Source: Synanceia verrucosa
Taxonomy: Eukaryota > Chordata > Actinopteri > Perciformes > Synanceiidae
Length of the DNA stretch: 64,000 bases
Assembly: GCA_029721515.1 (NCBI GenBank)
Contig: CM056550.1
Coordinates: 22,890,619-22,954,618, forward strand
Direction: 5' to 3'
The notes under the pieces were generated by a model. It was not told where the DNA came from, did no database searches, and saw nothing but the letters and a program-made list of their open reading frames with translations. Positions within the stretch are counted from its first letter, which is position 1; the number at the start of each line of letters is the position of its first letter. Below, piece by piece: positions 52,797 to 64,000 of the stretch. The position numbers were made by a program, and so were the translations under genes.

Positions 52797-55700
52797 CCTG
52801 TTAAGCACACAGCGAGGCGGTGGCTGGCGACGTGTGCTGCTTACAGACTGGCTGGGAAGCACATCATTGCCTTTAGTCATTTAACTTGTCAAAGCAGCAG
52901 GGCTCTGTGTCTCCTCATATTTGGATTTATTGGGTTTGAATTACTGGAAATAAAGTGAAAGAGGATGAGATGAAAAATGAAATGAGGGGAGCTTCCCAGG
53001 AGATCCATTGGGAGCACAGTATAGATTATGGTCATTTGTTGACCGACGGGTTTGTAATCAGTGCATTTGTGTGTATGGGTATGTTCAGAGGGAGGGGATG
53101 GAGATGGGTTTCATTGTATTCTTCTCACAACTGGTATTGATCAGCACAGTGCATATGGAGTTATGTGGTGGTCTCACAAGGGCAGTAATGTCTGATCAAT
53201 GAGATCTGGTTGGTCATTAATCAGCACATCCTGTTTGTGGTCTTACTGCAGTTTCATAAGAACAGAGGAGAACTACAACATAAACACAAGAGTTCTTAAT
53301 TTCAGGTGACTATACACTAATGAAAACATAGTTCTTGTTATTAGATCCCATTTCAGATTCCCCGAAATGTTACACACTGTTCCTTTAATTCAGCCAAAGC
53401 TAATATGAGGCTTCGGTGGTCTGAGTTTGTCAAATCAAATCTCAAAAGTTGCAAATATCCCTATAAATGTGCAAATCACACTTTGAAAACACAAACATTT
53501 TGTACTAAAGAAAAAAAACAATGCAGCAGCATGAGACACGTGATAGGAGACGAGGTCAAACCTGGACCAAGAGAAGAAAAGCCTCGTGTTTATTTAATAT
53601 ATAACTGATGTGAGAAATATCCTGAATCATCACACGTTAATCAGATCAGTGAGTACACTGAAGTAAGTGAAATAATACTCTTGCAGACATGGAGAGGCCA
53701 TGACCGTTTTAAAATGATTGTGGCTTTTATTGTTCCCTGAGTGCATGCTGGGCTGCTGTAGAAATAAACATAGTGATTATTATGAAGCAAAATAATTTCA
53801 TTGTGTCAGCACAGAGTCCCTTTTGGCCACTCGTGTTGACTGAGGACAAATTTAAAGATTGACACAGTTAAAGATTTACAAATCCTTACACGTGTAGGAG
53901 TTGCAAATGTGCATCACTGGGTATTCATAAAGGTGGCAGAATCTGCTGGAACAGCCACATAAGTCCACGTGCTGAAGAATAATGTTATCTCTTCTCCCTG
54001 CCTCTACACGGACACCCCTGCGCTCTCCCTCCCAGACATCTCATTATTTTGCATCTTCGTCACTCTTATTAAAGCCATATATCTTAACTTGAGGCCAGTG
54101 CCCAGCGATGCAGTGGAATACATACATGTCAAAACATTAGCAACGTGTGTGAAACCTCGCTCTGTCCTGCACTCAGGAGAGCCATGTGCAAAATGAATAA
54201 TTTATCCAAATGAATTATAATACCAGCATCTCCCCACCAAGGCTTTTGTCTGAACGAGATTCCTGCTCACATTTCAGTTCATACAGTTGGCCTTGCATAA
54301 ACTAGATACCTCTCTGGACAGATTTGCATAGAAACACCCTGCAATATGGTGAAAAGGGAGCAATTAGGATTCATGGCGGCGCCTCCCCCTCCGGATGCTC
54401 TGCTGCCATGTGAGACGGCAGCAGCTGATTGAAATGGAGGAGCATGGCCTTGTTCATGCGCCTCTGTCTTCCCTCTATCTCTCTGTCCTCCTGAGGGGAA
54501 AGCAGGGTCAGCTCCAGCCTCCAGGTTTGGTCTGGTCCTCCTTCTCTCTTCCTCCATCAACCTTTCCGTTGTCGTCCTCCTCCAAAGTACAGATTAGCAG
54601 TGGTTCAGGGCTGGTTGGAACTTTTGTAAAGGAGCCTGAGGGATAGACCTTTCAACCAGCGGGTTAACAACATCATCAAACACAGTGTGATTAGTAGTTA
54701 ACGGATGCAGCGGGTCACATTGTGCAGTTGTTTGAAACAGGTGATGAAGTCCTTGCTGTTGGTGTCTGGCTGCTCGGAGCGTGTGGGAGGTGTTTGACAC
54801 AAACGAGGCTTCCAGCTTGTAGAAACCAGGAACAGATGGTGCTGGAAAATGAGGCACCTCTCAGAAGCATTGAAACCCCCTCCAACGACCCTCCCCACAC
54901 TCATCTCTCTGCTCCACACACACTCAGTTTATTTCCCTGCTGCTTTCTCCTTCCTCTATAAATGAACCCTTCTTTAATGCCAAGATTATTTAAGAGCACT
55001 TGTTATATCAAACTGCTAAAAAAAAAAGGAAAGCTGCTGGAGTGTGAGGATGTCTGACATCTTTTCCTCACAGAAGGCAAGGTGCTTTGGGTCATTTGAG
55101 TTTTTGTTCACCTGGATGGAGCCAGCAGATGGCAGGGATAGTTCTGAGCCTCTTTAGGGAAATACAGCAGAAAGCCAAGAAAATAGTCCCATTTCTTGAA
55201 GCTCTCACTTTCTATGCTTGTTAAATCTGCCACAGATAAACAGCAACATAATGTAAGAGGAGGGATATACAAGTATTTAACTGTATCCTGTTGAGCGATC
55301 TGTGTGACACAGTGTGCTGCTGTTAGGCTAACGTGTACTTGATTGTACGGAAGGTTTCTGGAGTCATAATGAAGGCGTGAAGGTGTTCTCAAATGTGCAC
55401 TAATTTCAGCAGTAATGGGAGATAAGAGGTGGGATCCCCGTGAGAATTAATACAGTTTGTACTGTAATATGCTGATAAGGACGATAACTCTTTCAAACTC
55501 TACTTTAATTTTCTTGCCAGCAGATGTCATCCACACAAACAGCACCTGGAAACAAACTGGGACACATTCATAATGTTTGTGTTAAAACTGTCAAACTGTC
55601 ATTACATTATATTGTAGATTTGTGATATCACAAGTTTGTTATTGATCTTTTCGATACTTTTACAGTATTTATGAAGCACTTTTTATATTTTTTATAATAA

Positions 55701-56962
55701 AAAGTCACTTTTTAGAATATGGGACCTGAGCAACGTATCATCTTATGACATTACATTAGATTTCAACTTGTTCAGATTTCATAAACATCATTCAAAATGT
55801 CCCAAATCCATGACTGGGATCTTAGCATGGGACTGTATTACTAGGAGTCATTATCATAAATGTTGAAATCCTGCACATAGGGGCTAAACATATCCATTTA
55901 CTTAAGATGCAGTTCATTATAATCTGTTGAAGAGGTTTCTTTGTGGTCAGATTACACTTGCATTACTTTATTTCTTACAATCCTTGCAATGAATGAGAAC
56001 AGCCCTTGTTCATGTTTACCTGTATTAATAAATGTTAAGAATAAGGCCCTATTGTATAGAAACAGGGAAGTTACTGCTTTAAATGACAAAAATAACATTT
56101 TGTCCAGTATTCGTCTTAGTTTATGTGAAATTTGGAAATTGGCAGATTACATAAAAAAAAGGAGGGAGCTGATGAAGAGCATCGTACAGTATCAATCAAG
56201 CTTGTTTGATTTGATTGTTTATGTATTTATTAGGCATTCCTAATATTCAGTTTAGATGCTAATATGTGATCTGCACAGCTTGAAGCTTGACACTTTTCTG
56301 CACAGGGAAATGATGCACTGTGAATATTAGTAATGTTTTGTAAAGGTGTCTTACTGTATAATCCCATGTGGGGTAGCATGAAACTCCCTGTAATGGCTTT
56401 ACATTTATATTATGCTAATAAACCACAGTAGCAGATTAAGGAGTCAAAGATGCATGGTGATTCACAGTTTATTGTATAATTGGTTGAATAATGCATGCAA
56501 TAAATGAACAAGGATTGCATGTTCATTTGTGTGAAATAAGCATGCCGCATCATGAAAACAACAAAATCAGTCATGCTTATGAGAATAAAATGTGAAAAAG
56601 TTCCCTGTCATTACACATAAACCAAACGTAGCTTTATGTAAAAATGTGTTTATTGAACATGTTATTTTGGCTGTGCGAATATGTGGGATGAATGCAGCTT
56701 TCTGTACGGCCCAGCATTGCAGTTGGCTTCATTCAGCAGACTAAGGCTTGTGTTTCATTCCAGTCGTGTTTGCTTCCCTCCTGAGCACCTGTCTCCTGCA
56801 GCAATCTGTCTGAAAAATGCATACATAACATCCTGTGAAAATAGCTTTCTGCAGGGACTCCACTAAAAAGCAGCGCTGCATCAAATGTTCCTGTCATTCT
56901 CCGCTAGGCTGAGTTGATGGCAAAACATTTGCATACGGCACAATCTGGGAGATCAGAGCTGA

Positions 56963-56989
56963 GTGTGTGTGTGTGTGTGTGTGTGTGTG
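56963..56989. repeat. (GT)13 microsatellite
   Basis: About thirteen GT dinucleotides without interruption. Confidence 0.9.
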
Positions 56990-57029
56990 GAGTGTTCCTG
57001 TGTGCACATCTCGATTATAATCCTGCTTT

Positions 57030-57420
57030 TTCATGTAAAGGGTCAGTTCACCTAAACTACAAAAGGTTTTTTATTAGTTGTTCAGAACTTTCACTGAAAC
57101 TGCTCTTTAGTCAAAATAAAGATGATAATGGTTGACAGTTAGATGTGTGGATTATGATTGCTGCTGGGGTGGGTATGTGCTTATATTTTTGGGTATCTGG
57201 AGTCCATACCAACCCACAAAAATAAGACAACCCACACAGTTTATTATAGAATGCTTTTATCAAAAATGTGATTCAACAAAACATTCACTGCCTTTACAAA
57301 GGTGTACCATATTTTAAGCCAATCAGAGCAGACTGGGCTTTTTCACATTACATTACATTACATTACATTAAAGCCTGACAACAAGTTCTAGTTGAAACCC
57401 AAAATATAAGTATGAACCTG
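57030..57420 (+). repeat. Dispersed repeat copy with CATTA pentamer run
   Basis: AAAGGGTCAGTTCACCTAAA followed by CTACAAAAGG resembles the start of the segment at about 63,115 (GGTCACTTCACCTAAATTAC). It is therefore likely a copy of the same interspersed family. A CATTA pentamer run of about five units (57,347-57,370) lies near its right end. Confidence 0.5.
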
Positions 57421-60400
57421 AAAATTAGCACTATATGTCTCCTTTACAGAAGGATTTTCAACATATCAGTGGGAAAGCCATCTTGCTGCTTTGTGAGACC
57501 ACCAGCTCGTACCATTGACAGTATAACGCCTGCACATTTTTCACCATGAATCATAAACGTGATGATACGTGTCCTAATTAAATAATTTTCTTGATTCCGC
57601 CAGAGACAAAAAACAACAACCCAACTCTTATGCCATTGATGCCATCTGTATGCCATTGACCAAAAAGACAATTAAGGCAGAGAGGAGGGTTATTTCATTA
57701 CAGACTTCTCTCCCTGGTGGAACAGGAGTGCGGTAGATTCAATTCTCTGGCTGTGATTACCCAGCCCTCGGCTATGAGATAGATGACTATGAATCAATTG
57801 TTTTCAAGGGGACTCTCGCTGGGGTGCTGTAGTAGTTAAAGACAAGAGGGAATCTACTGAAAAAGCAGCCGGCCTTGGTTAAACAGACCATCAGTTAGTC
57901 CCATCAGCTTCATGCAGCACCTTAAATATTCATGCATACTTAAGGGAGAAATGAAACCAGTCGCGATGCTCAAACAAACGCCCCCCCCCCCTTTACCTCG
58001 GTATCCGCCATGGTCAAACGAGCAGTCGCCATGACTGAATGGGAAATGTTTACTTGTTTTGTGTTATCCTATCAGGGTTTAATATGTGCCCAAGACAATA
58101 CTAATTGTACCAGGCTGCTCCTCATTATGGGTTTATACGTAATGCCTGTGAGAGAGTTCCTGGTCACTTTAAAGACCAGAAAACAACTAAAATTAAATCT
58201 TGCTTACAAGAGCTGCTGGGTTTGAGGTCTGTCTGCTGATGGAGAATCATGCCTAGTGTGTTTCTTACAAGCAGACCTACTGTATAAGTAACATTGCACA
58301 CTTCCTAGACAGGAGAATGACTCTAGATCACTGAAATAGATAAACTCTCACTCTCCTGCTCAGCTGAGGCCGGACTTGATTTTTTTGTTTTACTCTGCAG
58401 GCTTAAAATGGATTTGCTCAATAGGAAGAGACCTGGATGTCATCTCCCCCCTCCTCATCACCACCAACCCACCTCCTCGAGTGAAGTTCTTTTCTCTGAC
58501 ACATTCAATACCGCCCAACACTATTGACCTGACATATTGATGTGAAGGGGCCTGGCTGCTAAGAGGCATCTGGCCGCAGCATATTGAGCATGCAGTCGGT
58601 TGGAGGAGAGGACTTGCAGCATAGCCCAGGAGAGAAATTGTGTACGACAAATAAAAAGTAGCATGATAGGATTTAATTTCAGAATCAAAGGACACAACAT
58701 GTAACACTTGCAGCAGGTCAATCAATCAGTGTGAGTATCAACAACAGGTGGCGCTAGCCCACCAGTCATCATGTTCAAACCAGGCCTCACAGCTGACAGC
58801 TACACAGAGCGGATGAAAACATGGGCTGCTACACTGGGTGCAGTGAGAAACGACATTTCCCCCCTCACTGACATACAGACGCTGATTCTGAAATGAGCCA
58901 TACCACCCCCAACACTCACACACACACATGCACACACACACCACCACCAATCCCATCATGCTCTCTCCCTCCCCCAACCCCTTGAGGAATAAGAGGGGAT
59001 TATGTCAATGCAATTCAATTGTATGAGTGGAGTTAATGAACTCTTCCTTTTATCTATTCATTTGCGTATTAAAGTGTTTATTTGTGCCTGTTATCGGTAG
59101 ATATTTATTAGGAATCAGGATGTAAGCATAAGGCACTTTTTAATGACATGCAAATAGGCAGAAAATTCAGATCAAGCTGCTTTTTTGCAAATACAGATTT
59201 TGGTTGATGTATCTGTTGCCTCCTTTCTATTAAAATGCTGTCTTGGAGGTGGAGATACACTGAACAGAAAAGTAATTTAATATGTCACATAGCACACATA
59301 TTTTCCACTCCAACAATAAGACAGCCACGCCTTGTTTAGAGTTGGCCCTTTGCTATTTAGGTCAGTGGTCTCCAGTCCATTTCATGTTCTGTTGCCTCTA
59401 CAGTGTCTAAATTGCCCAGCAGGCAGGTGCCATTAGAGCAGTTTGTTTGCAAGGTAAGCAGCTATGAGAAGTGACAGCAGTAGAATTACTAATGCACTTT
59501 GGCTGTCATTTCTCTCTGAAAACCCCTGCAGGGAGGGCCTGATTAAATTGATATTCAACCTCGTGCATGTTGTGTGCCCAGGCCTCATTAGCATAGGGTT
59601 TAGATGACACAGAGAGAGGGATGGCATTAGTGTTGTAGGAAGCAGTTAGACACTGTGCTGTAACTAATTTTCCAATTATAATGGGTGCCTGCAATGCAGC
59701 GTATTAATGATTCAAGTCACATTATTAACAGAGCATGTATGTTTAAGAATCAAGGGAGAATGTGTGAGAAAAGAGGAGGCATTTCACACAGAGTGTCAGT
59801 GTACATTAAAAGGGATCAAAACAAGAGCTGTGTGTAAGCCATGTGGCAGAAATAGCAACCTGTCAGTATTGACTATATCATTATACTGCTGCATAGGTGA
59901 GGCACTGTGGAAAGCTTGCAATAAGGACAGAAAATCCACTCAGAACTGTGTGGGTGTGTACAAACTAATTGAGTGACATCTTCCTGACTCTCCTCTTGGC
60001 TTTGTTGAACATGTCAGGGCGGGACACTTGACATGACACTGTCATTCTGATTGGTTGCTGAAGGTTTGTAACATCAGCAGAGGTCTGATCGGCCAGAATG
60101 ACTGAAAACTTGTGAGGCCTGCCTATTGAAAAGAACCACATCAAGCATTTTAGGCCAAAAGAAAGAATACACACTGTACAACATTTTGCACATTTCAAAT
60201 TTATTATAAATGCGAGACTATTGAACAATGTAAACTGATAATGTATTATGTATTGAACCCTCTCCTAGTCAATGTACACATAAGTCCTTTACCGTGAAGT
60301 GTGTCATGTACAGTAATGCAAGAGGAAACCCACTGACCTCTCTTTAACCTGAGTGGCTGTTATACCAGACTCACACTGGGACAAGCTGTCCATCAAGTGT

Positions 60401-63109
60401 GCAGTCAGCGAGGCCAAATGCAGCCTGACCTGAGCTGCGTTCACGGGCAGACAAAGTGCAGGTAAGGCTGATGTTGTTTACAAGAAGATTTAGTGTGCTG
60501 TTTATCCAATTGTCTGGCAGCACAGATGCACAGATTAGAGGATTCAATGACAGGTAGAAGCAAAAAATGTGCACTTAGATGTTAATTTGCATTATGATTT
60601 AATTGTTCATGTAAATGGCTCATATTTTGTTATTTGTTAACATACGTTATGTTGCGTGACATGGGAGTAACCATCTTGATAACATCCTTCTTTACACATT
60701 CAGAAAAATCCTCAGCGCTCCCTCCAGCATTAGCTGTGTGTTAACATCACAACACTGTGGTGAAAGCTGTGTTTAGCACTGAGCAAATATTTAAAGTCAC
60801 TGCTAAAGACATCATCACCACAGCAAATAAATGAATTGAATTCTGCTTATAGCCTCCCCCCCTCCTCTTACCTAAATGGATATTTGATCCCTGGGGAACA
60901 CCCAGTGCTTTGCAATCTGTGCTGGCTTCCTGGTGGCGCTTCCCCATCTCTCTGAGAAGCAAGCACTGACTTTGAAGTCTATGAAGCTGATGATAAATAT
61001 GCTAATGTGTCTGGAGGTGACTCGACGTAGCAGATAGCGCTGTGAGGGAAAAGTGCCACCCATCGTTTAATATATGAGGAGAAGGAAGGAGAGAGAGGCG
61101 GGGAGGACCAAGAAGGAAGCATCACTCTGCTGATAAGGCGTAACAAGGATAAACAATGGGAGTAAAAGAGCACTTAAATTGTTGTTTTGTCTGATCCGGG
61201 GCTATGATCTGAGGATATATGACTGCAGTGTGAAGCCAAAAGCAGAAATAGTCATGTGATGTGTGTCTTTTGTGTCATATAATCATATGTGAGTAATTTT
61301 TTGGCCTATATTTTTTTTATTGTGCTTCATTGCTGTCTGAGGATGTGATGACATTGTTAATCAGGGAGCAGTAAGATGATCTGAAAATAGAAAATAGGAA
61401 GTAGATCACCTGAAAAATCACAAAGAATCAGCCATCATCAGACACAAACATAAGCATTCTGCAAAACCCAATATGACTTTCAGTATTAAGGTTTTCTTTA
61501 CATCTAAAGCCATTGTTTTTGAAATGGTATGGTTTAGACTGTCGGGAAAGATTGTAATTATTTCAAATTACATATGACTGAAGGAAGTGCGCTGATTTCA
61601 TCCATCAAAGTTTCTGCAAAATGTAGTCGTCAACAGCCCGTTGTTAATTAGTGGAGTACTTTTTTATGTCACAATCCTGTGGGTTTATTTTGTAACCCTC
61701 ACAGTGGTCCAGACTGGAAACTAGTTTTTAAATGTATTCAGTGCAAAAAACAAAAAGATTATCTCTCAAGTCATACAAGCGTGACATCAGCTCTCAGACT
61801 GTCATGAATCATTTAAGTGTGTATGACCCTGATTTAAAAGAGATGCATATTTTGAGACTGAAAACTTCCACGCTGACCTGAGGCTGAAAGAATTACATGT
61901 GCCAGTTAATGGAATAGTGCAAATCATACATTTCATGCCTCTGGCCTTTTCTATGTGCTGCTACCTCTGTTTACTTCTGTGAGTGAGACCTTCTGCTTGG
62001 TCTTCTCCTTACGTCTGTTCTCTTTATGTCTGTGGAGCAGACAGACGTTTCCCAGCCTGAACACAGATTTGATACCCTGAAGGTGACAGCAGCAGATCTG
62101 TTGCAAGTGTTGGAGGCAACATCAGGGTTGTCAGAAAGCATCTCAGCATTTGACTGGGATATCTGAGCAGCTCAGACGTATTTGGGATACAGAAAAACAC
62201 GTAAACACTCAAAATTTCTCGGCTCATTTTTTCTGAATAAAATGTTTGGTATGAAGCTAAATCCATAAAAGCTTTTGATGTAAAACCTGCTTGCTGTCAT
62301 CCATTCTGCGAAGAGATATCATCCCTTATCAGCTTGGGGATCTCATGGCGGTGTTTGTTATCAACGCCTCTCAAGCAGCTTTCCACTTCAAGTGTGTGAG
62401 GACAAGCTGTAGGTGTCACTGTCGACGTGGCTTTGAGCTCCACCAGCCGTGGCTGCTGGGAGTCCAGAGCGCCACCCAGCCCCCTTTGTAGGAGGCGTCG
62501 TAAGTCAGATGTTCAGAATGCATGGGGCATTGTCTGCCTGGATGTTCGATGGGCTGGCAGCAAAAGGTGACATCTGGTGACTAATGTGCTCAGATGTGAA
62601 TGCTGCTCCCTCAGTTCTCTGGGCAGCAGCTGCTCCGCAAAGGCATAAATGAGACGAGGGGACAAGAGAGGGAGAGAGACAGAGATAGGGGGAGAGGGGG
62701 TGGTCGCCGGGCCGAGCTGGGGGGTAGGGCTCAGGGTTTGAGGAGCATGTTTGTACGTGAGATGGTGTGCATGTTCACCACGCCAGCCGTCTGACTCTGA
62801 AGGGGTGTGTTTTGGGGGTTGGGTATGTCATGGGAAAATCAATGACTTTCTGTCTGATTTTTGAGGAAGTGAAACATGGCGGCCTAACCTCTCACTCCCT
62901 GCTGCCTCTCCACGACCACACAGATCTACCAGAGCTCGTTTTGATCAGTGTTGTGTTTCCTGCAGCCAAGTGGTGCCTTCTAGTCACCGTGCCAGATGCC
63001 GGTTGAGTCACGGCATCTCCTCAAATACTGACCGCTGTGAGTCGTAAGCTTCGCCATAAGCCTTGTCATAAATACAATAGGTGAAGGATGTGGCTTTTGC
63101 AAAGGTGAC

Positions 63110-63560
63110 AGGGCTTAAATGGTCACTTCACCTAAATTACAAAAAGACAGATTTTATACTCACCTATGGTGGTTTTTAGTCATCAGGATAGTTTTCTGTG
63201 TCCAGGTTGTGGGTATTGATTTGTTAGATTGCTGTTGTCAGCCCAAACCAATGGAGGTGATTTGATTTGTGTGGCTTGAAGGGTAGTTTGACATTTTGGG
63301 AAATACACTTATATTCTTTCCGAAACTGATAAAAGGGCAGACACCATTCTCATATATCAAGCTACAGCCAGCATTCATTTAGCTTAGCTTAACATAAAGA
63401 TGAAATAGAAATAAAAAATCCACCTACCAGCATCTGTAAAGCTCACTAATCAACATGTATTATTGGGTTATCTGACTGGTTTCTCCCTGTTTCAAGCCAA
63501 GCTAAGCTAGTCGTATCTTGCTCCATATTTACCATACAGACATGAGAGAGAGTGATAAGC
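63110..63560 (+). repeat. Two adjoining dispersed fish repeats
   Basis: GGTCACTTCACCTAAATTAC (about 63,122) opens one copy. GGTAGTTTGACATTTTGGGA then AATACACTTAT (about 63,280), with CAAGCTACAGCCAGCATTCA and TTAGCTTAGCTTAACATAAA, marks another familiar fish interspersed repeat. Family names are not assigned. Confidence 0.55.
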
Positions 63561-64000
63561 GAACAAGCAAATGTTTTAACTATTCCTGCCACTTTTTGAG
63601 AAAATCAAGTGTGACTTGGAGTTGGACAGACTGAACAGTTTTGAAAAGATTCACATTAAATTCCAGTCACCTTCATTTCTCTGAGACGGTGGAAAAAGTC
63701 CCAGAGACTGAAACCTTGACATATATAAAACTAACTATGTGTCACAGCAGAGATGTAAAAAAAACAACAACACCCTAGTAACAAGATATCACTGTATCCA
63801 TCACACTGCACAGATTTTCCATGAGCCAAATTGGATTTGGGGTGAGAGAAAAAAAACTACCACTGTGATGGCTTCATCCTTCTGCTGTCATTGAAGCATC
63901 CATGTTTGTTGAGCTGCATGCTGCTACTGAAAACATGTCAAGTGTTTGGATGACAGACAGCTGTAAGAGACCCCTTTGCGTTTCTGTATCTGTGTATGTG

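Larger units (their letters stand above)
50048..64000. other. 14-kb region upstream of polr3a without a supported gene
   Basis: I read both strands for exons with family resemblance and found none; open frames are all under about 115 codons and unlike known proteins. The DNA immediately upstream of the polr3a start (50,048-50,240) should hold its promoter, but I see no TATA box. The rest holds CA/GT and GA microsatellites and a few dispersed repeat copies (listed separately), with long stretches of mixed-composition, low-repeat DNA at about 52-56 kb and 58-62.5 kb. These stretches could be conserved regulatory DNA or an intron of a gene beyond the window. Confidence 0.5.

Noticed and set aside
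62291..62491. Cysteine-rich 66-codon plus-strand frame
   Set aside because: It has no family match and no exon borders that chain to other segments; it is likely chance.

Overview
This window is vertebrate nuclear DNA, almost certainly from a ray-finned (teleost, probably percomorph-type) fish. The genes are split into many short exons with GT/AG introns. Their products align along their length with vertebrate proteins. The spacers carry fish-type dispersed repeats: a tRNA-derived SINE, a dead L2-like LINE, small inverted-repeat DNA transposons and long microsatellites. There are no operons, ribosome binding sites or CRISPR arrays. I built the exon models by eye from splice signals, reading frame and recalled family sequences, not by alignment software.

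Layout. (1) 0.7-1.15 kb (+): a promoter-like block with ETS and GC boxes and two tiny possible 5' coding exons of an unidentified gene. (2) 2.16-3.85 kb (-): a StAR-family START-domain gene, best read as the divergent fish paralogue star2. Six exons are present; the last exon is not found before the window edge. (3) 8.07-13.21 kb (-): tbata (thymus, brain and testes associated; Spatial), ten exons through the stop codon, with a perfect (TA)80 tract just upstream of the last exon. (4) 13.2-17.6 kb: spacer with microsatellites, a SINE and an inverted-repeat element. (5) 17.63-22.10 kb (+): a complete six-exon QRFP/26RFa receptor gene (437 aa). (6) 22.1-35.1 kb: spacer between two convergent genes, containing a TTAA-flanked DNA element and about 8 kb of AT-rich satellite with a monomer near 167 bp, broken by a dispersed repeat, a minisatellite and a dead LINE. 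(7) 35.08-50.05 kb (-): a complete 31-exon polr3a gene encoding the 1387-aa largest subunit of RNA polymerase III. (8) 50.05-64 kb: no exon I can support, only simple repeats and a few dispersed repeat copies.

The genes have no shared pathway. StAR moves cholesterol into mitochondria, TBATA is a poorly understood thymus/testis/brain protein, the QRFP receptor is a neuropeptide GPCR, and POLR3A is housekeeping. The link is positional: TBATA and POLR3A both lie on human 10q22, so the block looks like a conserved piece of that region, here carrying a QRFPR-type receptor that humans have on 4q27. The most unusual structure is the satellite array between qrfpr and polr3a. Its monomer appears to be built from about five related ~33-bp subrepeats and shows hints of higher-order organisation.
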